Of a DNA stretch of 64,000 bases, positions 42,635 through 50,489 are shown one piece after another. Position numbers and translations under genes: made by a program. Location of the stretch: assembly GCA_017649645.1 (NCBI GenBank), contig JAGCGK010000143.1, forward strand, positions 87,618-151,617, given 5' to 3'. Each line of letters begins with the position of its first letter. Position 1 is the first letter of the stretch. Below the pieces are notes generated by a model. It was not told where the DNA came from. It searched no databases and saw nothing but the letters and a program-made list of their open reading frames with translations. Source of the DNA: Clostridiales bacterium. GTDB taxonomy: Bacteria > Bacillota > Clostridia > Saccharofermentanales > Saccharofermentanaceae.

Positions 42635-43325
42635 AAGACTCAACAGAGAGAACTTAAATGACTTTTATAATGAAACCATTGAGATGGTTTATCCATCTAC
42701 TTATTCCATCTGTAAGGAAACTACCAGAACAGAACAGGCGATCGTAAAGTCTTATGTGGATGTTTTCCAACAAAGACAGAATATCCCCGGCGAGGAAGTA
42801 ATGTATGTTTTCGGAGATATCCTTCTTAAGAATGCGAATGATATCGTAGAAAAGTATGAGCTTCCGGAAGGTCTTACTTTCGGAGAGAGAAATCTTGATG
42901 AATATACAAGAAATTCCATGCTTGAGAAGATCAGCGCTAAGATCGATTCTAAGGGATTTAAAGTAGCTGAGTTTATTTCATCGGATGCCAAGAAGATCAA
43001 GAATGGTAAGATGTCCGTTAAGCCTAACAGTTTCTCGCTTACGATCACACCTCTTTTGATCTTCCATATGGTAATATTGGCTCTTCTGATATGGGGCATC
43101 AGTTATGCAGCAATAACTCTTCCGTATAGAAAGAATGCTCTTGTTTCAGACAAGATCAATGATTCGGTTCCTATGCAGGAAAAGTATGTTAACGTATTGG
43201 ATTATCTTCCGTTAAATGTTGCTTTTCTGGAGAATAATGAAGAAACTCCGGACACAGAGAATACTGAATCCGGAGAACTTGAAGCATCATTTGCGACTAC
43301 TGAACCTACAGCAACTAAAGGTTAA
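42618..43325 (+). CDS. Membrane protein with sigma-region-2-like N-terminus
   Basis: 235 residues from the ATG at 42618, chosen for GGAGGTG 6 bases before it; it lies inside the end of the previous gene. Residues 5-60 (LNDFYNETIEMVYPSTYSIC, then TEQAIVKSYVDVFQQRQN) follow the helix pattern of sigma-70 region 2, where ECF sigma factors have AEDIVQETF. No region 4 is present. A helix at about 150-170 is followed by an external Thr/Glu-rich tail. It may be a degenerate or anchored sigma-like regulator driven by the two sensor proteins before it. The sigma likeness is weak and needs structure-based testing. Confidence 0.6.
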   Translation: MEMWNKRLNRENLNDFYNETIEMVYPSTYSICKETTRTEQAIVKSYVDVFQQRQNIPGEEVMYVFGDILLKNANDIVEKYELPEGLTFGERNLDEYTRNSMLEKISAKIDSKGFKVAEFISSDAKKIKNGKMSVKPNSFSLTITPLLIFHMVILALLIWGISYAAITLPYRKNALVSDKINDSVPMQEKYVNVLDYLPLNVAFLENNEETPDTENTESGELEASFATTEPTATKG

Positions 43326-44123
43326 TCACTTTTCGGTATTTTGATCAGCATATTGAGTGGCAGGAGCGAAGTCCATGACGTAGTAGTTCTTGCCACTTAT
43401 TGTTTGTTTTGAAAATCTGTAAGCGATATCACCTTTGATACTGAATTCGGTGGTATTTGCGGACTGAGTGAGAATGTTAGTGATCTCCTCGTCCTGAAGA
43501 TCAGGATATACAGCGTTAAAGACCATTCTGTAATACATAAGAACAGAAAGGAAAACATCTGAAGAATCAGCTTCGCTAGTTGTATCTTCGAAAAGGAATC
43601 TTAAAGCCACCAATTCTCCGTTACTCTTAAGTTCGCTACCTTGTACACCTACATTTAATGCCGTGAAATTATTCTTTATAGGCATAGCGAAAAAGTTCAA
43701 TTCCTCTTTGTGTTTGCTGTCTTCGGAAGGTTCAGTCAATGTTTTCGCAGGAAGATCGCAATCAAAAGAAGAGAAGAGTTCACTATATAACTTAGTCGAT
43801 TTGTAGTTAGTCTGTAACTGCTCGTAGGTAATACCCAAAGTATCGATCTTTTCTTTCTTGGAAAGCTTAGGAGCAAAGTAGAAGATTCCCAATGCCAGTG
43901 CTGCTATTAAGAGAAGAGCTGTAATCGGGATAACAGGATTTTTGACCATCTTATCGATGAAAGATGATTCCTGTTTTTTCGTATCATTTTCTTTATTGCC
44001 TGAAGATTTCTCTTTTGTATTAGCCTGAATTCTTTTCCTTCTGGAAGTCTTAAGAAGATCTTCGACCTTTTTAAGTTCTTCTTCGGATATATCATCAGTA
44101 ATGTCGAGTTTTTCTTTATCCAT
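43326..44123 (-). CDS. Single-pass membrane protein, unknown function
   Basis: 265 residues. A charged cytoplasmic start (ISEEELKKVEDLLKTSRRKR, many Lys and Gln to about residue 60), one helix (about 66-86, NPVIPITALLLIAALALGIF) and a ~175-residue external domain with VLMYYRMVFNAVYPDLQDEE and a beta ending YYVMDFAP. I recognise no family. Its stop abuts the stop of the sigma-like gene, which converges on it. Plan (disordered inside, one helix, small domain outside) is like the protein at 31134, without the stalk. Confidence 0.7.
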   Translation of the reverse strand: MDKEKLDITDDISEEELKKVEDLLKTSRRKRIQANTKEKSSGNKENDTKKQESSFIDKMVKNPVIPITALLLIAALALGIFYFAPKLSKKEKIDTLGITYEQLQTNYKSTKLYSELFSSFDCDLPAKTLTEPSEDSKHKEELNFFAMPIKNNFTALNVGVQGSELKSNGELVALRFLFEDTTSEADSSDVFLSVLMYYRMVFNAVYPDLQDEEITNILTQSANTTEFSIKGDIAYRFSKQTISGKNYYVMDFAPATQYADQNTEK

Positions 44124-44232
44124 AGTTAAACCTCAGTTATAATATTTGCCAATGTGATTGTAACCTTAAAAGCACTTTAATACAAATAAATAAGCATTGG
44201 TGTATAATATTCCTGTGTTTTGGAGGAGTTTT

Positions 44233-44958
44233 ATGCATCTTATAATATCCGGCGGTACCAGAGGGATTGGAGCAGCTACAGTCAGAAAATTCATAGGCAA
44301 TGGCTTTAGCGCCACTGTTCTTTATTCATCTGACGACAAAGCTAAGGATGCTCTTTTGTGTGAGCTTAATGATCATTCGGATAACCTACTTTTTATCAAG
44401 GCAGACGTATCAGATCCGAATGCTGTAAAAGAGGCTGTAAGTAAGGCTGTATCAGTGTTTGGTGTTATAGATGTTCTCGTCTCCAACGCAGGTATATCTT
44501 ATGTAGGTCTTTCCGATACATTTGATCATTCAGATTACCGTAAGATCATGGATATCAATTTCGGCGGATTTTTTAATCTTGTTCATGAGATCATCCCTTC
44601 GATGATCAGCAGAAAAACCGGAAATATCATTGCGGTTTCTTCTATGTGGGGGCAGGAGGGAGCTTCTTGTGAAGCGCTCTATTCAGCTACAAAAGGAGCT
44701 GTTGATGCTTATGTCAGATCTTTATCCAAGGAACTCGGTCCTTCTGGAATACGAGTAAATGCCGTGTCTCCCGGAGTTATCAAGACAGACATGCTTAACT
44801 GTTTTTCCGATGAAGATATGGAAGGCCTGGCGGAAGAAACATCTTTGGGACGTATCGGTAAGCCTTTTGAAGTTGCTGATCTCATATACTATCTTGCTTC
44901 CGATCAAAGCTCCTTTATTACAGGACAGATAGTCGGAATTAACGGCGGATTCGTTTGA
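44233..44958 (+). CDS. Short-chain dehydrogenase/reductase, FabG-like
   Basis: 241 residues from the ATG at 44233, after GGAGG. SDR motifs: IISGGTRGIGAATVRKF (NADP loop), VSNAGIS, IIAVSSMWGQ with catalytic Ser, YSATKGAVDAY (Tyr-x-x-x-Lys) and VSPGVIKTDM. Near 3-oxoacyl-ACP reductases by sequence, but the isolated position, away from any fatty acid cluster, leaves the substrate open. Single-gene unit. Confidence 0.93.
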   Translation: MHLIISGGTRGIGAATVRKFIGNGFSATVLYSSDDKAKDALLCELNDHSDNLLFIKADVSDPNAVKEAVSKAVSVFGVIDVLVSNAGISYVGLSDTFDHSDYRKIMDINFGGFFNLVHEIIPSMISRKTGNIIAVSSMWGQEGASCEALYSATKGAVDAYVRSLSKELGPSGIRVNAVSPGVIKTDMLNCFSDEDMEGLAEETSLGRIGKPFEVADLIYYLASDQSSFITGQIVGINGGFV

Positions 44959-44961
44959 TCT

Positions 44962-44971
44962 TTTTCGAAAA
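44962..44971. repeat. TTTTCGAAAA palindrome, site 5
   Basis: Three bases after the SDR stop codon, just before the terminator of the converging tRNA-Trp. Confidence 0.6.
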
Positions 44972-44973
44972 TG

Positions 44974-45009
44974 AAAAAAAACAAGGGGTGTCTTTTTAGG
45001 ACACCCCTT
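44974..45009 (-). terminator. Terminator between the SDR gene and tRNA-Trp
   Basis: Perfect arms AAGGGGTGTC (44983-44992) and GACACCCCTT (45000-45009). The minus strand has eight T after the stem (44974-44981), so it ends the tRNA-Trp transcript; on the plus strand the T tract is poor, but it may still end the SDR mRNA. Confidence 0.9.
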
Positions 45010-45021
45010 ATGTTATCTTTA

Positions 45022-45096
45022 TGGCAGGGGAGACATGATTCGAACACGCAACCGGCGGTTTTGGAGACCGCTGCTCTACCGTTGAGCCACTCCCCT
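45022..45096 (-). tRNA. tRNA-Trp (anticodon CCA)
   Basis: 75 nt, encoded CCA. Acceptor AGGGGAG/CTCCCCT, discriminator G; anticodon arm GCGGT-CTCCAAA-ACCGC; T arm GTTCGAATC. Confidence 0.96.
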
Positions 45097-45111
45097 TTGA
45101 CAACAGGTAGT

Positions 45112-45140
45112 ATTTTATCTGTTGGTTTGCACTATGTCAA
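45112..45140 (-). promoter_or_regulatory. Promoter of tRNA-Trp
   Basis: Minus strand: consensus TTGACA (45135-45140), 17-base spacer, TAAAAT (45112-45117). Confidence 0.85.
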
Positions 45141-45155
45141 GTAGAATGATATGAT
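45127..45155 (+). promoter_or_regulatory. Promoter of proC
   Basis: TTGCAC (45127-45132), 17-base spacer, TATGAT (45150-45155). It overlaps the divergent tRNA-Trp promoter, so the two polymerases may compete. Confidence 0.6.
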
Positions 45156-45190
45156 TGTTTTGTTTATATTAATAATAAAGAGGGTTTGAT

Positions 45191-45991
45191 ATGAAACTTG
45201 CAATTATTGGTACCGGAAACATGGGAAAGGCTATTCTGGCAGGCATCTTGGCTGAAGGAATTTTCGATTCCAAGGATATAAATGTTTGTGATGTCAGAAA
45301 AGAAGCGGTAGATTCTGTTTGCGAGCAGTATGGTACAAACGGATATACTGAAGCAGCTAAGGCTGTTGAAGGATGTGACTACGTTCTCATGGCTGTTAAG
45401 CCGATCCATTTTGATGCAGCTCTTTCTTCTCTTAAGGATTCACTTAAGGCTGGTGTAATCGTATTATCCATCGCTGCAGCCGTTAAGTGCGACAGGATCA
45501 AGGGAATCCTCGGTGAAGGCGTTAAGTTCGTCAGGATCATGCCTAATACTCCTGCTCAGGTTCAGTGTGGTGTAAGTGCCGTGTGTCCTGTAGGTTTGAA
45601 TGACGATGAAGTTTCTTATGTTAAGAAGATATTTGAGTCTTGCGGTGAAGTTATCCTTTGTGACGAGAAGACTCTTGATGCTATCGGTTGTGTATCCGGT
45701 ACAGGTCCTGCATACGTAATGCTTTTTATCGAGGCAATGGCTGATGCAGCAGTAAGCCTTGGGATCAAAAGAGACGATGCTCTTAAGATCGCTGCAGGTA
45801 CAGTAATGGGTTCAGGCCAGCTTTGTCTTAAGACAGGACTTCATCCGGGAGTTCTTAAAGATCAGGTTTGTTCTCCTGGCGGAACAACTATTGCAGGTGT
45901 TATGGCTCTCGAAGAGAACGGACTTCGTAATGCAGTTATAAAGTCTGTTCTTGCAGCTGAGGAAAAGACAAAGGAAATGGCAAAAGGCTGA
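45191..45991 (+). CDS. proC: Pyrroline-5-carboxylate reductase
   Basis: 266 residues. NADP loop [39 protein letters not shown]; and the family signature region [20 protein letters not shown] with [17 protein letters not shown]. It makes proline from pyrroline-5-carboxylate in the cytosol. No proA or proB nearby. It is first in a run with rnhA (1 base apart), Nudix, ftsK, pncC and murJ. Confidence 0.97.
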   Translation: MKLAIIGTGNMGKAILAGILAEGIFDSKDINVCDVRKEAVDSVCEQYGTNGYTEAAKAVEGCDYVLMAVKPIHFDAALSSLKDSLKAGVIVLSIAAAVKCDRIKGILGEGVKFVRIMPNTPAQVQCGVSAVCPVGLNDDEVSYVKKIFESCGEVILCDEKTLDAIGCVSGTGPAYVMLFIEAMADAAVSLGIKRDDALKIAAGTVMGSGQLCLKTGLHPGVLKDQVCSPGGTTIAGVMALEENGLRNAVIKSVLAAEEKTKEMAKG

Positions 45992-45992
45992 T

Positions 45993-46448
45993 ATGGCTGA
46001 AATGTACGTTGTCGATATCTATACTGACGGTGCATGTTCCGGTAACCCGGGTCCGGGTGGCTGGGGTGCCATCCTTATGTATGGAGAGCATCGGAAAGAG
46101 CTTTCCGGTGGTGAGAAACAGACTACCAACAACCGAATGGAACTTATGGCGGTGATCTGTGCCTTGAAAGCGCTTAAGAAGCCTTGCAAGGTTAATCTCT
46201 ATAGTGACAGTGCTTATGTTGTTAATGCTTTTAATCAGAATTGGATAATCGGTTGGCAAAGAAACGGTTGGAAAAACAGCGCCAAGGTCCCGGTTGCCAA
46301 TATTGATCTTTGGCAGGAACTCTTGTCACTTACCAATACTCATGTTGTCAGTTTTATCAAAGTTAAGGGTCATGCTGATAATGAGTTTAACAACAGATGT
46401 GACGAACTTGCCGTAGAGCAGTCTCGCAAGTTCTCCGAAGATAATTGA
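45993..46448 (+). CDS. rnhA: Ribonuclease HI
   Basis: 151 residues from the ATG at 45993 (another ATG at 46002 is possible). Catalytic residues are in [47 protein letters not shown] and [17 protein letters not shown]; the basic handle with [14 protein letters not shown] is present, so it is a full E. coli-type HI enzyme. It cuts RNA in RNA-DNA hybrids such as R-loops and Okazaki primers. Confidence 0.96.
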   Translation: MAEMYVVDIYTDGACSGNPGPGGWGAILMYGEHRKELSGGEKQTTNNRMELMAVICALKALKKPCKVNLYSDSAYVVNAFNQNWIIGWQRNGWKNSAKVPVANIDLWQELLSLTNTHVVSFIKVKGHADNEFNNRCDELAVEQSRKFSEDN

Positions 46449-46455
46449 GGGTGTT

Positions 46456-47016
46456 ATGAATCAAAACAGGGACATAGATCTTACAGAGAAGACTATAAGC
46501 AGTGAAACCGTATTTCACGGCAAAGTGTTTGATTGTATAGTTAAGCAGGTTACTTTGTGCGACGGAAGAACTGCAAGACGTGAGATCATTAAGCATAACG
46601 GCGGAGCATGTATTCTTCCTATAGATTCCGAAGGAAATGCATATATGGTCAAGCAGTTCCGTTCTCCATTTGAAGAGATCATGTTTGAAGCTCCTGCAGG
46701 AAAACTTGAGATCAACGAAGATCCTAGAGATTGTGCTATTAGGGAACTTCGCGAAGAAACAGGTTATGTTGCCGGTAAGGTTACTGATCTTGGAGTAATG
46801 GTATGTTCTCCGGGTTATTGTTCCGAGAAGATCAGTATGTTCTTGGCTGAGGATCTTAGTTTTGAAGGAACTGATCCTGATGACGGTGAATTCCTGAATG
46901 TTATCAAGATCCCTTTTTCGAAAATATACGAGATGACTATGAATAACGAGATAACAGATGCAAAAACTTGTATTTGTATATTGAAGGCAGCCGGGAGGTT
47001 AGGTTATGGCAAATGA
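46456..47016 (+). CDS. Nudix hydrolase, ADP-ribose pyrophosphatase
   Basis: 186 residues. It starts with the beta-hairpin region typical of ADP-ribose pyrophosphatases (VFDCIVKQVTLCDGRTARRE, then KHNGGACILPID) and carries VKQFRSPFE and a full Nudix box: GKLEINEDPRDCA, then IRELREETGY. This matches NudF-type enzymes better than the gene at 4860 does. GAGGGTG precedes the ATG. It overlaps ftsK by 11 bases. Confidence 0.93.
   Translation: MNQNRDIDLTEKTISSETVFHGKVFDCIVKQVTLCDGRTARREIIKHNGGACILPIDSEGNAYMVKQFRSPFEEIMFEAPAGKLEINEDPRDCAIRELREETGYVAGKVTDLGVMVCSPGYCSEKISMFLAEDLSFEGTDPDDGEFLNVIKIPFSKIYEMTMNNEITDAKTCICILKAAGRLGYGK
46915..46924. repeat. TTTTCGAAAA palindrome, site 6
   Basis: In the 3' part of the Nudix gene, read as FSKI. 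Confidence 0.6.
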
Positions 47017-49981
47017 CGGCAAAAAGGAAGTAATGGGCGTTGTCCTGTTTTTCTGCGCCATAATTCTCGGTCTGATGTATTATCTGCCTGAGAAGATAAC
47101 AGGTGTGGTCGGAAGTTTCCTGAGATCAGTAGGTTTCGGATTCTTCGGCTATATTGCGATGATACTTCCTTGTTTCCTTTTCTATGCTGCGATCGATCTT
47201 TTTATCGAAAAAAGAGAGCGAGTTGCTTTTACACGAGTTAAGGCAGCTATTCTTATCCTTGTTTGCTCTGCTTCCTTGTTTGCAGCTATTACGATGAACT
47301 TTGATCATTTCAGGGCTCTTTGTATCCCTGACGGTAAGGAAAACCCTGCTGTTACCAAAGCAATACAGTTGCTTTGGAAATCAGGCCTTGATAAGAATCT
47401 TATCAGAGTTCCGGGTGAATCAGGACTTTTGATTCCGGGCGGACTTATCGGTGGACTTATTGCCGTTAGTATCGAGTCTGTATGCGGCAAGATCGTTACG
47501 ATCCTTATCATGATCGCTTTTACTTTGTCTCTGGTCATCCTTATTTTCCATGTTTCTCTCAAAAAGACAGCTCAGAGCTTGGGTAAGGCTGCAAAGAAGA
47601 CTTATGTGAACGCCAGACAGAATATGAACCGTAAGGGCAGACCTAATGCCTACAGAACTGATATTCCTCAGCAAAGACCTGTTAATGCTAATACCGGTTA
47701 TTCACCGTTTGTAGCAGGCGGTGGTAATCCGGGTAAGCGTGATGTTCCTATCATTAACGGATATGGAAGTAATGATCCGTATGGTCTTCCTGTTGAATAC
47801 GATTCATATGATCCGTTCAATGTACAGGCTAAAGCTCCTGTTGATCCGGCAACCGGTTTTTATAATTTCGGACAGAATCAGGCTAATAGTCAGAATGTTC
47901 AGCCTCCGATGGAATTCGGAGACAGGACGATATCTTATGGTGATAAGAAAGTTCCTGTAGGAGAACATGATAATTCTGCAGATTTTACTTATAATTCTCA
48001 GCCTCATCATCTGCCTTATGATATCGTTCAGAAGCATGAGATGTACTCTTTCAATAAAGAAGACAAGCGTAATCAGAAAGAGTTTTATGATCTTTCGGAT
48101 GACGGAAATAGAAAAGGATACTATGATCATTTTGAACAGGGTATCCCGCAAGCTGATGGTGTAGATACTCAGCAGGTCGACGAAGAAGCATTATATCTTT
48201 ATGACTTCACGGAAGATGATGAGCCTTATGAGATTGAAAATGATACTCCCGGTGTAAGAACTCCGTATGTTCCGTTAGAAGTTACTGAGAATCTGGGTAG
48301 TGATAATAATATCAATGCTAAACCAAGAGGAAGTAATGTTGTTACAGCTGCTAATTCTGAAAAGTCACCTAAGAAAGATGATATTAAGATCAATGCAGTA
48401 GATGAGCACGATAATTACAGCGTAATGGAAGGCCGTAAGATGGATACTTCTATTGCAATGAAAGGTGCATCTTCTGTATCTGTTAACAGCATGGGTAAGA
48501 AGCGTAAGAGAGGAACAAGATATGTTCCGGCTCCTACTAATCTTCTTGATACTGAACAGAAGGTTAAAAATCCGAAGAATGATGAAGAACTGAAGGCAAA
48601 AGCACTAAAACTCGAAGAAACATTAAAGAGTTTTGGAATTGAGTCTAAGGTTGTAAATATCACACATGGTCCGACTATTACGAGATTCGAGCTTACAATA
48701 GCTACCGGTACTAAAGTTTCGAGAGTACAAAGCCTTGCAGATGATATTCAGATGGCTATGGCTGCTATCTCAGTTCGTATCGAGGCACCTATTCCGGGTA
48801 AGAGTGCTATAGGTATAGAGATACCTAATGATAAATCAACGGCAGTTCGACTTAAGGGACTTCTTGAGACTCAGGATTTCAGGAATTCTTCTCCTTTGAA
48901 TGTTGCACTCGGAAGAGATATTCCGGGTAGACCTATGTATTGTGATCTTGCAAAGATGCCGCATCTTCTTATTGCTGGTTCAACCGGATCAGGTAAGTCG
49001 GTATGTCTTAATTCAATTCTCATAAGTATACTTTGCAAGGCTTCTCCGGATGATGTCAAACTTATCATGGTAGACCCTAAGGTAGTTGAATTGGCAATCT
49101 ATAACGGTATTCCACACCTTATAATGCCTGTTGTTACAGATATGCAAAAGGCAACTAATACTCTCAAATGGGCTGTTATAGAGATGGAAAGAAGATATTC
49201 TCTTTTTGCTGAAAATGCAGTTAGAGATCTTAATGGTTATAACGAAGTATGTAAGATGGAAGGCGAACAGCCACTTCCGCTGATAGTTGTTGTTATAGAC
49301 GAGTTTGCTGATCTTATGATGGTAGCTTCCAAGGAGGTTGAGGCCCAGGTATTAAGACTTGCAGCTAAAGCCAGAGCAGCCGGGATCCATCTTATTCTTG
49401 CTACTCAAAGACCTTCTGTCGATGTAATCACAGGTGTTCTTAAGAATAACCTTCCGTCACGTATTGCTCTTGCAGTTACATCCGGTGTTGACAGTAAGAC
49501 TATTCTCGACCAGACAGGTGCTGAAAAGCTTCTTGGACGTGGTGATATGCTTTATTCGCCTCAATCAGCTCCTAAACCGATAAGAGGACAAGGTGCATTC
49601 GTAACAGATGAAGAAGTCGAGAAGATTGTCGGTTTCCTTAAGAATCATTATGAACCTGAGTATGACGAGAACATAATGGATACGATCAATAATGCTGTTA
49701 ACGGTTCAATGGATGCCGGAGGATCAGGCAGTGGTTCTAAGGGCGATGACGGTGGAGAAGATGAACTTCTTGAGAAAGCAGTTGATGTAATTATCGAACA
49801 GAAAGTAGCAAGTGTTTCTATCCTCCAAAGAAGACTTGGTATCGGATATCCTCGTGCAGCACGTTTGATCGATGTAATGGAACAAAAGAAATATATTGGC
49901 CCGTTTGAAGGTTCAAAACCTCGTAAGGTACTTATTGATCCTACTCAGTGGCTTGAGATAAAGGCTAGAAACGGTAGATAA
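47006..49981 (+). CDS. ftsK: DNA translocase FtsK/SpoIIIE
   Basis: 991 residues. About four helices in residues 10-190, a long Asn/Tyr/Asp-rich linker (200-500), then the alpha-beta motor: HLLIAGSTGSGKSVCLNSIL (Walker A near 658), VVVIDEFADLMM (Walker B), LATQRPSVDVITG; and the C-terminal gamma winged helix (about 925-990, VSILQRRLGIGYPRAARLID) that reads KOPS/SRS sequences. It pumps the chromosome ends through the closing septum and helps Xer recombination; a Xer gene lies at 24101. The linker is longer than in Bacillus SpoIIIE. Confidence 0.97.
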   Translation: MANDGKKEVMGVVLFFCAIILGLMYYLPEKITGVVGSFLRSVGFGFFGYIAMILPCFLFYAAIDLFIEKRERVAFTRVKAAILILVCSASLFAAITMNFDHFRALCIPDGKENPAVTKAIQLLWKSGLDKNLIRVPGESGLLIPGGLIGGLIAVSIESVCGKIVTILIMIAFTLSLVILIFHVSLKKTAQSLGKAAKKTYVNARQNMNRKGRPNAYRTDIPQQRPVNANTGYSPFVAGGGNPGKRDVPIINGYGSNDPYGLPVEYDSYDPFNVQAKAPVDPATGFYNFGQNQANSQNVQPPMEFGDRTISYGDKKVPVGEHDNSADFTYNSQPHHLPYDIVQKHEMYSFNKEDKRNQKEFYDLSDDGNRKGYYDHFEQGIPQADGVDTQQVDEEALYLYDFTEDDEPYEIENDTPGVRTPYVPLEVTENLGSDNNINAKPRGSNVVTAANSEKSPKKDDIKINAVDEHDNYSVMEGRKMDTSIAMKGASSVSVNSMGKKRKRGTRYVPAPTNLLDTEQKVKNPKNDEELKAKALKLEETLKSFGIESKVVNITHGPTITRFELTIATGTKVSRVQSLADDIQMAMAAISVRIEAPIPGKSAIGIEIPNDKSTAVRLKGLLETQDFRNSSPLNVALGRDIPGRPMYCDLAKMPHLLIAGSTGSGKSVCLNSILISILCKASPDDVKLIMVDPKVVELAIYNGIPHLIMPVVTDMQKATNTLKWAVIEMERRYSLFAENAVRDLNGYNEVCKMEGEQPLPLIVVVIDEFADLMMVASKEVEAQVLRLAAKARAAGIHLILATQRPSVDVITGVLKNNLPSRIALAVTSGVDSKTILDQTGAEKLLGRGDMLYSPQSAPKPIRGQGAFVTDEEVEKIVGFLKNHYEPEYDENIMDTINNAVNGSMDAGGSGSGSKGDDGGEDELLEKAVDVIIEQKVASVSILQRRLGIGYPRAARLIDVMEQKKYIGPFEGSKPRKVLIDPTQWLEIKARNGR

Positions 49982-50488
49982 ATGAATACATATTTTGATG
50001 ACATAGATTTGAATAACGGACTGGGTCTGGCATCGGAACTTGTTGAACTTCTTAAGAAAAAGAATCTTAAGATCGGATTTGCCGAAAGCTGTACCGGCGG
50101 TCTTATATCTGCTGGTGTAGTTGATATACCCGGTGCATCTGAAGTTTTTTACGGAAGTATAGTTTCATATGATAACAGCGTAAAAGAAAATTGCCTTAAA
50201 GTTTCTGAAGAAATCCTTCAAACCAAAGGTGCGGTTTCATATGAGTGCGCTAAAATGATGGCTGAAGGTGCAAGAAAAGTATTGAATGTTGATCTTGCTA
50301 TATCAGTAACCGGTGTTGCAGGTCCGGGAGGCGGAACTCCTGAAAAACCTGTAGGTACAGTTTTTATCGGATATGCAGATGAGAATGGTTCTGAAAGTGT
50401 AGTCACTTTTTCGAAGGGTGACAGAAGTGAAATAAGAAAGGTTACTTGTTTTAAGGCATATAAGTATGCTTTGAGTAAGCTTGGTTGA
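49982..50488 (+). CDS. pncC: Nicotinamide-nucleotide amidohydrolase (CinA C-terminal domain)
   Basis: 168 residues, the stand-alone CinA C-terminal domain. AESCTGGLISAGVVDIPGAS, YGSIVSYDNSVKE, GAVSYECAKMMAEGAR and VTGVAGPGGGTPEKPVGTVF are all diagnostic. It deamidates NMN to nicotinic acid mononucleotide. The N-terminal COG1058 domain present in full CinA is absent; the coding sequence starts right after the ftsK stop. Full cinA usually lies next to recA in Bacillota; here recA is 2.6 kb away. Confidence 0.94.
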   Translation: MNTYFDDIDLNNGLGLASELVELLKKKNLKIGFAESCTGGLISAGVVDIPGASEVFYGSIVSYDNSVKENCLKVSEEILQTKGAVSYECAKMMAEGARKVLNVDLAISVTGVAGPGGGTPEKPVGTVFIGYADENGSESVVTFSKGDRSEIRKVTCFKAYKYALSKLG

Positions 50489-50489
50489 T

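Noticed and set aside
49982-50488. Truncated cinA pseudogene
   Set aside because: The frame begins with a proper ATG right after ftsK and covers the whole C-terminal domain; stand-alone PncC proteins are common.
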